This document shows positions 23,619-31,933 of a DNA stretch of 64,000 nt, piece by piece. Both the position numbers and the translations under genes were made by a program. The notes under the pieces were generated by a model. The model was not told the DNA's origin, searched no databases, and saw only the letters and a list, made by a program, of their open reading frames with translations. Location of the stretch: the NCBI GenBank assembly GCA_965230425.1, contig CBDDKW010000015.1:23302-87301 (forward strand), given 5' to 3'. The stretch comes from CBDDKW01 sp965230425 (GTDB lineage: Bacteria; Pseudomonadota; Gammaproteobacteria; UBA1113). How positions within the stretch are numbered: the stretch's first letter is position 1; the number at the start of each line of letters is the position of its first letter.

Positions 23619-25067
23619 ATGAGTAAAAAAAGTACTGTACTAACCACTAGCGCCGGCAATCCCATCGGTGACAATCAAAACTCACTGACCGCAGGTCCCA
23701 GAGGACCTGTTTTATTACAAGATGTTCATCTGATAGAAAAATTAGCTCATCAAAACCGTGAACGTATTCCTGAACGTGTGGTGCATGCAAAAGGGTGGGG
23801 AGCATACGGTACTTTCACAGTGACCCATGATGTCAGCCGTTATACAAAGGCAAAAGTATTGCAGCCAGGTGCACGTTGCGAAGTGATTACGCGTTTTTCT
23901 ACTGTTGCAGGTGAATTAGGTGCAGCAGATGCAGAAAGAGATGTGCGAGGTTTTGCGGTTAAGTTTTATACCGAAGAGGGGAATTGGGATCTGGTAGGTA
24001 ATAATACCCCCGTCTTTTTTGTGCGTGATCCGCTAAAATTCCCCGATTTTATTCACACACAAAAACGTCATCCAAAAACAAATTTACGTAGTCCCACTGC
24101 TATGTGGGATTTTTGGTCTTTAAGTCCAGAAAGCTTACACCAAATTACAATTTTAATGAGTGACCGCGGGATCCCGCAAACACCCATGCATATGAATGGT
24201 TATGGTTCACATACCTTCAGTTTAATTAATGCTGATAATGAACGAGTATGGGTGAAGTTTCATTTTAAAACGCAACAAGGTCATAAGTTTTATACCAATG
24301 CAGAAAGTCAGCAAGTCATAGGCCAAAGTCGTGAAAGTTATCAAGAAGCTTTATTCGGTGCTATTGAGCAAGGTCAATATCCTAAGTGGGATGTAAAAAT
24401 TCAAGTGATGACAGAGAAGCAGGCTGATGAATTTCAATATAACCCCTTTGATCTTACGAAAGTATGGCCTCATGCAGAGTATCCATTAATCGATGTTGGG
24501 GTAATGGAACTTAATCGTAATCCAGATAATTATTTTTCAGAAATTGAAAACTTAGCACTATCGCCTTCGAATATTGTTCCAGGCATAGGCTTCTCACCAG
24601 ACAAAATGCTACAAGCACGTATTTTCTCATATGCGGATGCACATCGTTACCGACTAGGTACACACTACGAGTCACTTCCGGTCAATAAACCTAAATGTCC
24701 TATGCATCATTATCATAAAGATGGGCAAATGCGCGCATTTCAGAATGATACAGGTAATCCTGATGTATATTACGAACCGAATAGTTTCAATGGACCAGCG
24801 GAAGATCCTGCTCAAAAAGAACCAGCGCTAAAAGTAGGTGATTACGCTGATCGTTATGATCATCGCGATGGTAATGATGATTACACACAAGCGGGTAATT
24901 TATTTCGGTTATTTGATGCAGAACAAAAACAACGACTCTTTAATAATATTGCTGAAGCTATGCAAGGTGTACCAAAGGATATTATTGAAAGACAGTTAGC
25001 ACACTTCCAAAAAGCAGATCCCAGCTATGCTGAAGGTATTCAAGAAGCTTTGAATAAGCTATTGTAA
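23619..25067 (+). CDS. katA: Monofunctional haem catalase (clade 3 type)
   Basis: This catalase decomposes hydrogen peroxide; at 482 residues it is a small-subunit type. The active-site His region is FSVxRIPERVVHAKGWGAYG-like (RIPERVVHAKGWGAYGTF), the distal Asn lies in VGNNTPVFFVRDP, and the proximal haem ligand Tyr is in ARIFSYADAHRYRLG. GSHTFSLINADNERVWVKFH is the conserved core. Start: ATG 23619 is nine bases after AAGGA; the in-frame ATG at 23610 is too close to it. Pieces of this gene recur at 27479-27513 and 29017-29047, so the locus was involved in a duplication. Confidence 0.96.
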   Translation: MSKKSTVLTTSAGNPIGDNQNSLTAGPRGPVLLQDVHLIEKLAHQNRERIPERVVHAKGWGAYGTFTVTHDVSRYTKAKVLQPGARCEVITRFSTVAGELGAADAERDVRGFAVKFYTEEGNWDLVGNNTPVFFVRDPLKFPDFIHTQKRHPKTNLRSPTAMWDFWSLSPESLHQITILMSDRGIPQTPMHMNGYGSHTFSLINADNERVWVKFHFKTQQGHKFYTNAESQQVIGQSRESYQEALFGAIEQGQYPKWDVKIQVMTEKQADEFQYNPFDLTKVWPHAEYPLIDVGVMELNRNPDNYFSEIENLALSPSNIVPGIGFSPDKMLQARIFSYADAHRYRLGTHYESLPVNKPKCPMHHYHKDGQMRAFQNDTGNPDVYYEPNSFNGPAEDPAQKEPALKVGDYADRYDHRDGNDDYTQAGNLFRLFDAEQKQRLFNNIAEAMQGVPKDIIERQLAHFQKADPSYAEGIQEALNKLL

Positions 25068-25103
25068 CTTGTCTTATGGGAATTGTTCAAATAAAGTATA
25101 TTT

Positions 25104-25120
25104 GAAAGCTTCGGCTTTTT
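25104..25120 (+). terminator. Intrinsic terminator after katA
   Basis: A short stem AAAGC / GCTTT with tetraloop TTCG is followed by a run of Ts, 38 bases after the katA stop. This has the form of a compact rho-independent terminator. Confidence 0.6.
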
Positions 25121-25429
25121 CTACTTTCAGAAGAAAGGGTACTGAACGCACCAAGGGCATAATTACTATTACTAGCAGTACAAGCAATAAGAATTTTTTT
25201 CTGCTCTGATTTGTTTAACATACAAGTGTTGGGGAAGCTAATTTTACTCTCTTACTTTTCTGTTAACAGGATGCGCCACTGCTTAAATGATAAAAAACAG
25301 GGTTTCCAATCATTTAGGTATAATATTTTTATTTATATAAAGGGCTGCATTTTAGTACTAAATTTGATCTAACGATAGTGAGCTGCTAAGATTTTTTTGC
25401 TGTTGGCAATTGTACGTACTATAAGGATA
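25121..25429. other. Intergenic region, no gene seen
   Basis: About 300 bases lie between the katA terminator and the cyclodipeptide synthase. It is AT-rich. I see no open frame, repeat or structured RNA I can name. The promoter of the synthase gene should lie in its last ~100 bases. Confidence 0.5.
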
Positions 25430-26296
25430 ATGCCGACTGCAAATTCAAATCATACAATAACAGAAAGAAAAACAAAAAGGTATAATATAAAAAATATGCG
25501 CAAGTATAGAGCCACATACACTATTTCCCCTGAAAAGCGATTAGAAGACATCCCGCACAAGACTGTCTATTGTGGTACGAGCCTTGTAAATTCAGGATAT
25601 TACGGTATGCGCTTGAAAACATTAACTGATTTCCTAGCAATACATTTTGAAAACATTATCCTGTTTACACCTGGATATCTGTATCGTCACTATTATGAAA
25701 CATTTGTCGATAAACAACAGCATTGTATTGAGCCATTAGAAATAGCCAAGCATTGTGAAGAGCTATACATCAATCAAGAGATTATTCCCTTACTCGAACA
25801 TGCAGACTATGACATAACCTATAAAAAATGGGGAGATTTTGTTCATACAGATGACTACCTACGAGCTAAGAGCAGGGTAGATAATTATATGCAGAGCGAT
25901 AGTGAATTTGCTCAGGATATCAAAAACTATGCACTCAATTTTGTAAATAAACAGCGAGAATTTTCAGCGTCCCTTACCAAAGAGGAAGCAAAATCTGTTC
26001 AATCATGCATTGATTTTCAACTGGAAGAAATTACATTTTTCAATATGTTAGCTTACCAAGGCTTATTGGTTCAAGCATACCCTGGTACTACACTGCGAGC
26101 GATGAAGAATATTAGTACACAGTCATATGCACGTACATTATCGTATTCTAAAGATATTACGTTTATCGATATAGCTTTGAAGAGGGTGGGTTCACGAAGT
26201 AGAATCAAAAGTGCAGGCGATAATTTATTAGAACACATAAAAAAAGCCACATTCTTATATGCCCAAAGCAGCCACCTTGACAGCTTAATACCCTAA
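25430..26296 (+). CDS. tRNA-dependent cyclodipeptide synthase (XYP type)
   Basis: Cyclodipeptide synthases use two aminoacyl-tRNAs to make cyclic dipeptides. Residue numbers below count from ATG 25430. YCGTSLVNSGYYGMRL carries the nucleophilic Ser (S51) of the GxSxxN loop; FTPGYLYRHYYE follows the second strand. IDFQLEEITFF matches the helix with the catalytic YxxxE pair, but here Phe196 replaces the usual Tyr while Glu200 is kept. VQAYPGTTL supplies the Tyr-Pro that defines the XYP subfamily. The 288-residue length (or 266 from ATG 25496, which has AAAAGG 13-17 bases upstream) fits. The product cannot be predicted. A histidine kinase, a racemase-like protein and transporters follow on the same strand. 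Confidence 0.8.
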   Translation: MPTANSNHTITERKTKRYNIKNMRKYRATYTISPEKRLEDIPHKTVYCGTSLVNSGYYGMRLKTLTDFLAIHFENIILFTPGYLYRHYYETFVDKQQHCIEPLEIAKHCEELYINQEIIPLLEHADYDITYKKWGDFVHTDDYLRAKSRVDNYMQSDSEFAQDIKNYALNFVNKQREFSASLTKEEAKSVQSCIDFQLEEITFFNMLAYQGLLVQAYPGTTLRAMKNISTQSYARTLSYSKDITFIDIALKRVGSRSRIKSAGDNLLEHIKKATFLYAQSSHLDSLIP

Positions 26297-26350
26297 ACTA
26301 TAATATTTTATCAGTGTTTTTGTATATTTTTGAAATAAGGGAGTAATAAG

Positions 26351-27475
26351 ATGCCTGAAAAATCAGCCAATACTATCTTTTCGTTGCAACCTATTATAGA
26401 TGAATGTGCCACAATAATATACTGGAAAGATAGTAACGGCATGATACTTGGTTGTAATAAAGCCCATGCGGAATTTTTTGGGTACAAAACTCCTGAAGAA
26501 GTTATAGGTAAAAAATCAATTGATTTTGTTTCAGAAGAGGAAGCTAAAAACGTAGATAGAATTGATCAAGAAATTATTGCTGGGAAGGAAACGGTCACTA
26601 CAGAAGAAATAATCACAACACCCGACGGAATTACTAAAGTTGTATCTAATAGAAAATCCCCAGTTTTTGATAGTGAAGGCAAGCCAGCCGGTATAATCGG
26701 AACGGTGACCGATATCACCGCACAAAAAGAAGCTGATACGATCAGGGATAATTTTATTAGTAATATTGAACATGATATACGTACGCCTTTCAGTGGACTT
26801 TATGGCATGTCTAGAATATTAGTCGATATGGAGCAAGATGCCGAAAAGAAAGAACTGCTTGGAATGATTTGTGAGTCTGCAAAAACATTACTTGACTACT
26901 GTAACAACATCATTGAGTTTTCTATTCAAAATGATGAAGAGTTACCAATTATTGAGAAGGTAATCGATTTACGCAGTATATCAGATGAGATTATTAGAAT
27001 GCACGCGGTTGCAGCAAAACATGAGCAGTTAGAACTCACCACTCAATACAGTGATAATATTCCTAATATGCTTATGGGTGACCCACACCGCATCAAGTCT
27101 ATCCTGATTAATTTACTTAGCAATGCCTTGAAGTTTACTGAAAAGGGCGGCAGTATTTGTCTTAGTATTTCGGTACAAACACTTCATATAGAAAAAAGAT
27201 ACTGCGCGGTGCGACTGTCTGTTAAAGATACGGGCGTTGGGATATCAGAAGACAAATTTGATTTCATATTTCAAAAGTTTGCACGAGGCACTCTCAGCAA
27301 TAAAGGCAGATATCCAGGCTTAGGATTGGGATTAACGAATGTGAAAAAGTTTGTTGAAGATTTAGACGGTGAAATTCAGCTAACAAGCACCATGGGCAAA
27401 GGCAGTGAATTTTCAATTATCATACCTATGAAGATTTCATTTTCAGATAACATCTTGGCTAATGATAATAACTAA
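26351..27475 (+). CDS. PAS-domain sensor histidine kinase
   Basis: The 374-residue cytoplasmic kinase has no membrane segment. A PAS domain (~10-130) contains IIYWKDSNGMILGCNKAHAE and GIIGTVTDITAQKEAD. The HisKA motif is FISNIEHDIRTPFSGLYG with phospho-acceptor H141 (HD instead of the common HE). The ATPase domain shows the N box RIKSILINLLSNALKFTEKG, G1 KDTGVGISEDKF and G2 YPGLGLGLTNVKKFV. No receiver domain or response regulator adjoins it, so it is an orphan kinase here. It follows the cyclodipeptide synthase by 54 bases, with GGGAG as ribosome site, and may be co-transcribed with it. Confidence 0.9.
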   Translation: MPEKSANTIFSLQPIIDECATIIYWKDSNGMILGCNKAHAEFFGYKTPEEVIGKKSIDFVSEEEAKNVDRIDQEIIAGKETVTTEEIITTPDGITKVVSNRKSPVFDSEGKPAGIIGTVTDITAQKEADTIRDNFISNIEHDIRTPFSGLYGMSRILVDMEQDAEKKELLGMICESAKTLLDYCNNIIEFSIQNDEELPIIEKVIDLRSISDEIIRMHAVAAKHEQLELTTQYSDNIPNMLMGDPHRIKSILINLLSNALKFTEKGGSICLSISVQTLHIEKRYCAVRLSVKDTGVGISEDKFDFIFQKFARGTLSNKGRYPGLGLGLTNVKKFVEDLDGEIQLTSTMGKGSEFSIIIPMKISFSDNILANDNN

Positions 27476-27478
27476 CAA

Positions 27479-27513
27479 ATCCCAGCTATGCTGAAGGTGT
27501 TCGAGAGGCTTTG
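27479..27513 (+). pseudogene. Fragment of the katA 3' end
   Basis: Thirty-two of 35 bases match katA 25018-25052 (CCCAGCTATGCTGAAGGT and onward), in the same orientation. It starts three bases after the kinase stop. It is too short to function and marks a past duplication or recombination. Confidence 0.75.
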
Positions 27514-27528
27514 CAGCATCAGTATCCC

Positions 27529-27722
27529 GCTAATTTTTTTATCATATACATCGGTATTATGATCGTACAGAATCAGATTTTAGTTAGACCAGTGAGGAAA
27601 GATTATGAAGTTTCACTTTCATATTGACCGAGAGGCTACTTACTCGATAATGATATGTATTCTGAATACAATGAAAACTTCTAATGACAATGATTAGTGT
27701 GATAATTGTAAGCAGATTGCTG
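27529..27722 (+). repeat. Duplicated segment, copy 1 (of 2)
   Basis: About 195 bases match 30535-30730 with only a few differences, in direct orientation. The copy carries the last ~20 codons of the MATE-like transporter gene (frame cut off from its gene), its stop, and the 30-codon small frame that follows. It lies directly after the katA fragment. The two copies bound a 3-kb segment holding the racemase and transporter genes. Confidence 0.88.
27605..27697 (+). CDS. Possible 30-residue peptide, copy 1
   Basis: The frame reads MKFHFHIDREATYSIMICIL, then NTMKTSNDND. It has a strong ribosome site, GAGGAAAG, three bases before the ATG. The second copy at 30612 differs by two substitutions (His/Tyr, Ser/Ala) and one silent change, with no disruption. 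It could be a small gene or a truncated N-terminus of a longer one. Confidence 0.3.
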   Translation: MKFHFHIDREATYSIMICILNTMKTSNDND

Positions 27723-27973
27723 TATGATAGCAGCGCCTGTGTTAAATAACATAATTAGCGATATGTTGAAAATGAATGTTAGCTAAAAATTCAAATATCC
27801 CATTAGTTAGGATTATATTGTAGACCAATTTGTATACGATCGCGTGTTGTATATCATCATAATGTAAATATGGATGAAGAAATGGTCCAATTCCCGTAGT
27901 GTTAAATAGTGGTGTGTTACAATTAATTTATTGTTATTAATACAATTTGGATGATATATAAGAGGTAGAGTAT
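27723..27973. other. Intergenic region upstream of the racemase-like gene
   Basis: This AT-rich stretch has no open frame of note. The last 20 bases contain AGAGGTAGAG as ribosome site for the next gene. Nothing else is recognised. Confidence 0.5.
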
Positions 27974-28687
27974 ATGAAGTACATAGGTATTGTTTACACT
28001 ATCAGCCGTGCTGCTGGTAAATATCTAAAAAATCAGATTAGCAAAACATTGCATGAAAATAATATAGAGTTTTCTATGATTACTGATGAGCAACCGGCTG
28101 CTGATTATAACGAAGCAAGGACTCTCTATGAAATTGCAAGTATTCTTTTCAAATCGATTGAAGCTATGTTAAATAAGATCCCACATGGAACTAACTTAAC
28201 AATCATTATCGCTGCCAATAGCGTACATTTAGCAGTGCCTGAGTTGAGAAATATAATTAAAGCCGCTGATTTGAATAAGCGTTTGCAGCTAATCAGCATG
28301 ATAGATGCAACAGTTGAAGAAGCAAACTCAAGAAATTTCCAGAAGATTACAATTTTGGGGTCAACTAAAACAATTAGTAGTCAGTTATATAATAAGCCAC
28401 TACATGATTTTGGTCTAAAAGTAATTAATGTTGATTCTAAGAGTCAAAAAATAATTGATGCTTTTATTCAAAAAGGGATAGTGAATCTTTCAGAAAGAGA
28501 AGAAAACGACTTTATCGGTCTGGTAATTGAACATATACAAATTCATGATATTGATGCAGTTATCTTTGGATGTGCTGAATTAGGCGAAAGATTCAATGAA
28601 GAAAAACTAAATTGTAATGTGATTAATAGTACTGATGCTTTAATATTATCCACGGTTAGGCATTTAAAAGATATTGGTACTAAATGA
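27974..28687 (+). CDS. Aspartate/glutamate racemase family protein with one catalytic Cys missing
   Basis: This 237-residue protein has the Asp/Glu/hydantoin racemase fold. IGIVYTISRAAGKYL resembles the N-terminal loop. The first active-site motif is IIIAANSVHLAVPEL, where the usual Cys of PCNTAH is Ala81; the second, VIFGCAELG, keeps Cys200. Classical aspartate and glutamate racemases need both residues, although some family members work with a single Cys. It may therefore be a one-way or altered-specificity enzyme, or a lyase-like relative. D-amino-acid supply or amino-acid metabolism is only inferred. It sits between two copies of the 195-bp duplication. Confidence 0.75.
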   Translation: MKYIGIVYTISRAAGKYLKNQISKTLHENNIEFSMITDEQPAADYNEARTLYEIASILFKSIEAMLNKIPHGTNLTIIIAANSVHLAVPELRNIIKAADLNKRLQLISMIDATVEEANSRNFQKITILGSTKTISSQLYNKPLHDFGLKVINVDSKSQKIIDAFIQKGIVNLSEREENDFIGLVIEHIQIHDIDAVIFGCAELGERFNEEKLNCNVINSTDALILSTVRHLKDIGTK

Positions 28688-29448
28688 TAATGCTTTTATC
28701 ATCTAAGTTAAAGTTATTATTATTGGAAAGATAACGTCATAAATAAATTTATCAGTTTTATAATAAAGTATAAATTTTAACTAGAATATAATTTGGTTTA
28801 CAGTTTTTTTAATTAAAAATAAAATTGATTATCATATATTGTCAAAAACAAGTTTATTACTTTGGTATATGTGAATATGAAAGTATCATACTCGTAATCA
28901 TTATATGCCCTGATCCTATATAGTGTTTAAGCTGCCTTTTGTTCGAAGCTTGAGTAGGAGACAATGTCTCAGGTGATGACTGCTGCTGGGGTTGACGCTC
29001 TGATTTTTTACCTGCACGCATTTCAGAATGATACAGGTAATCCTGATTTAAATCTGGCCGTACAACATTGCCATAACTATATGATTTTAATGGAAATAGC
29101 TACTCTGCTGTCCATATTATCATTACCATATTGATAGGTTCTATAAAGCTTAGGGATCAAGCACCCATATTCCTCCAAATACATTAGAAGAACGGCATAG
29201 CTAATCGTCTTGCTATTGTTCCAGCCAAAAGATCAACTTAATATTTAAATTATTTCACTTTTCTGTTGATATTGTGGGGTGGCCTGCTAGTATTTAATTT
29301 GGATTCACTTTATGTAATCTAAATGTTGTAAATTTTGAACAGTTAAAAAGGAGATTTAGCAATGATGGCAATGATCAATACGCACGAATATCGTTAATCG
29401 ATAGAATCACTCATGTATCCCGATAGTAACTAAAAGAAGTGGCAGCGT
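28688..29448. other. Long degenerate intergenic region with a katA fragment and a possible leader peptide
   Basis: The first ~250 bases are very AT-rich. At 29017-29047 there are 31 bases identical to katA 24734-24764. At 29362-29397 an 11-codon frame (MMAMINTHEYR) follows a strong AAGGAG site, 50 bases before the transporter gene; it could be a leader peptide or a relic start. No complete gene is present, and the area looks like eroded coding DNA. Confidence 0.65.
29017..29047 (+). pseudogene. Internal katA fragment, 31 bases identical
   Basis: CGCATTTCAGAATGATACAG and the next 11 bases equal katA 24734-24764 exactly, in the same orientation. It is a second katA scrap between katA and the transporter genes. 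Confidence 0.75.
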
Positions 29449-30594
29449 ATGATAAAGTATATCTTTCCTATATGGCTAGCTATGACTTTGAATACCTTAT
29501 TAGGAATTACTGATTTCTATTTTCTAAAGCCATTTGGTGATGGTGCCTATTATATTGTCGGTGCGTCCACACTGCCATTTATAGTTGTGACACAATTACT
29601 TGCAGGACTAGGTATAGAAACAAATCGATGGATGAGCGAGCATCAGGCAATTGATTTTGTAAAAGTAGCAAGTGTAGGTATATTGACTGCATTGTTAATT
29701 ATATTTGTTTTCCATATGAGTGGAGAATATAGTCTATTTTTTATTAAAAAAATAGACTATATCAAAGAGTGTACTATTTATTTTCATATACTTTTATTTT
29801 CGATTTTACCATTAGTATTATTATTTGTTTTAACCGGTATGGCACGAGGCATCGGGAAACCTAAGGTAAGTTTATTTTTCACGGCTCTAATTGTTATTTT
29901 GAATGTAGTGTTAGATTATTATTTAGTTTCTAATATGAGTAGTCCTACTAGTGCTGTAGCCTGGGCGACTGTTATTGCTGATTCGCTTGGGGCAATTACT
30001 TATATTATATGGGGAGTGCTTCATACCGATCGTATGCATTTCACTACTAAGCAGACCTATCAATTTATAGTAAGGGCTCTTAGGCAAGGTACTGAAAAAA
30101 TTATCTCAGGTGGTTTTTTTGCTGTGTCACTTTCTGCATTGGTAGCAGGACTATCCTTAGAATTCTCCGGTTTATATTTTGCTCTAGAGCGATATATGAT
30201 GCCATTAACATTGATAGGATATGCTATTTTTGAGTGGCGTATCCATCAATTGTCAGCGAAAAAGCCATGTGAGGATAAACGCGTATATATAGGCTTAATT
30301 TCTATTCTATTAATCTACACAATTTTCCTGATATCTTTGCTTGCAACAAAAGAAACGTGGATTTACATTTTTGCATACAGTATTATAACTGTGTTATTTT
30401 GGCGAGAAAGGCATATCATTGCTGTATTTTTTTATGCGAAAAAAGAAAATACATTATTAAAACTGATTACAGTTTTTAAAGTCCTTGTCGTTGGTATTCT
30501 TTTACTATTGTATACTTTACACTGGCTGGTTCCTGCTAATTTTTTTTATCATATACATCGGTATTATGATCGTACAGAATCAGATTTTAGTTAG
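29449..30594 (+). CDS. MATE/MOP-superfamily membrane transporter
   Basis: This 381-residue inner-membrane protein has about 10-11 hydrophobic helices. The N-terminal pattern IKYIFPIWLAMTLNTLLGIT, then DFYFLKPFGDGAYYIVGAST, and later TGMARGIGKPKVSLFFTALI with VILNVVLDYYLV is the MATE-type organisation (helix 1 and helix 5-6 signatures). It is shorter than usual MATE proteins (~450), with a divergent C-terminal half that lacks a clear second repeat. Export of a small molecule is plausible, but none can be named. Ribosome site AAGAAGTGG is weak. Its last codons are part of the duplicated 195-bp segment. Confidence 0.72.
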   Translation: MIKYIFPIWLAMTLNTLLGITDFYFLKPFGDGAYYIVGASTLPFIVVTQLLAGLGIETNRWMSEHQAIDFVKVASVGILTALLIIFVFHMSGEYSLFFIKKIDYIKECTIYFHILLFSILPLVLLFVLTGMARGIGKPKVSLFFTALIVILNVVLDYYLVSNMSSPTSAVAWATVIADSLGAITYIIWGVLHTDRMHFTTKQTYQFIVRALRQGTEKIISGGFFAVSLSALVAGLSLEFSGLYFALERYMMPLTLIGYAIFEWRIHQLSAKKPCEDKRVYIGLISILLIYTIFLISLLATKETWIYIFAYSIITVLFWRERHIIAVFFYAKKENTLLKLITVFKVLVVGILLLLYTLHWLVPANFFYHIHRYYDRTESDFS

Positions 30595-30730
30595 ACCAGT
30601 GAGGAAAGATTATGAAGTTTTACTTTCATATTGACCGAGAGGCTACTTACGCGATAATGATATGTATTTTGAATACAATGAAAACTTCTAATGACAATGA
30701 TTAGTGTGATAATTGTAAGCAGATTGCTGT
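30535..30730 (+). repeat. Duplicated segment, copy 2
   Basis: This is the presumably original copy, in continuity with the transporter gene: it covers that gene's last codons (HIHRYYDRTESDFS), the stop and ~135 bases downstream. It pairs with 27529-27722 as a direct repeat. Confidence 0.88.
30612..30704 (+). CDS. Possible 30-residue peptide, copy 2
   Basis: The frame reads MKFYFHIDREATYAIMICIL, then NTMKTSNDND. GAGGAAAG lies three bases upstream of the ATG, and the frame begins 18 bases after the transporter stop. It is intact in both copies of the repeat. No family is recognised; the central stretch is weakly hydrophobic. Confidence 0.33.
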   Translation: MKFYFHIDREATYAIMICILNTMKTSNDND

Positions 30731-30839
30731 TTTATATTAAATATTTGCCATGATGGTAACATTTTTCCAATCAAGTTGGTGGATATGATCGTGAGATAAT
30801 TTTATTTCAAACACAGATGAAAAATAGAATGTTCGAACT

Positions 30840-31706
30840 ATGTTATTAACTTACAGAAGAGAGCTACTCGCTTATTCATCATTAATCATTGCAATTAGTA
30901 TATGGGGCGGGCTGCCAACTATAACTAAATTAGCATTGAGTAATATCGATATACATGGCTTCATTCTCATAAGATTTTTAGTTTCTAGTATTTTACTAAG
31001 TCCATATTTAAAAAATATTCTTAAGCAATGCAGGTTGATTTCTTTAAAACATTGGGTTTTCTTTACTATAACAGTTTCGATGATGTTTTATTCTCAGACT
31101 TGGGCTATTGAGCAAATAGATGTAAGTTTCTATATAATTATTTTTTCAATCACCCCTGTAATCATGGCACTTTGTTTACAGTACAAAATTTATTGGCAAG
31201 CAATGCTAGGAATAATTATTGTCAGTGTCACTTTAATTGTGGTTTTTTCACAAAATAGTAGTACGCGTGTACTTAATATCTCTGGTGTGATTGCGACTTT
31301 CATTGGCATATTTTGTTGGGTTATCTATAGTATCTTTGTTACTAAATTTCATCATATATATAATGATATACAAATCACAGCTTTAACTTCATATATTGCA
31401 TTTCTAATTAGCTGTATATTGTGGTTTTCACATATTAATCACTTTTTTCCACATATAGATAAGATTGCAGGTATGATGTCGGCGTGCACGGGCATTATTT
31501 TGCTAGTTGCTTTTTTCTGTTATTCATATGCGCTTCGCTACCGTCCAAAATTTGCTATATTTGGACAATATCTTGAACCAATTGTAGGTTTAATAATATC
31601 AGCATTCGTACTAGGCAATATACTAACAATGGAACAATATGTATATTTTTTCTTTATTTTAGCGGGAGTAGTTATGGTGACACGATATACACATGCTCAA
31701 CAGTAA
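30840..31706 (+). CDS. EamA/DMT family transporter
   Basis: A 288-residue inner-membrane protein with ten hydrophobic helices and the two-fold repeat of the drug/metabolite transporter superfamily. Repeat one begins LLAYSSLIIAISIWGGLPTI and ends in VTLIVVF; repeat two begins ISGVIATFIGIFCWVIYSIF. FAIFGQYLEPIVGLIISAFV, then LGNILTMEQYVYFFFILAGV, matches the conserved EamA C-terminal end (YLEPVxxxxxxxxxLGE). Substrate unknown; members export amino acids or metabolites. It lies on the same strand after the MATE-like gene, so the two could serve one export task. Confidence 0.85.
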   Translation: MLLTYRRELLAYSSLIIAISIWGGLPTITKLALSNIDIHGFILIRFLVSSILLSPYLKNILKQCRLISLKHWVFFTITVSMMFYSQTWAIEQIDVSFYIIIFSITPVIMALCLQYKIYWQAMLGIIIVSVTLIVVFSQNSSTRVLNISGVIATFIGIFCWVIYSIFVTKFHHIYNDIQITALTSYIAFLISCILWFSHINHFFPHIDKIAGMMSACTGIILLVAFFCYSYALRYRPKFAIFGQYLEPIVGLIISAFVLGNILTMEQYVYFFFILAGVVMVTRYTHAQQ

Positions 31707-31933
31707 TATAGATAGAGTTTATGTCTGGTAATTACTATTAAGCAGCAAGATCTCTGTATGCTAATACAATAGGTAGCGTCATATAGTGAGCAATTACCCT
31801 TCCATTAGCCATTACTTGATACCAAACTTAGTTATATCCTAGGTAATCAGCCAAAAAATATCTCAGATACTTCGTTTAATACTGCAACCGTCCAATTAAA
31901 ATTCTTATTAAAAACATAAGCAATCCCCATACC

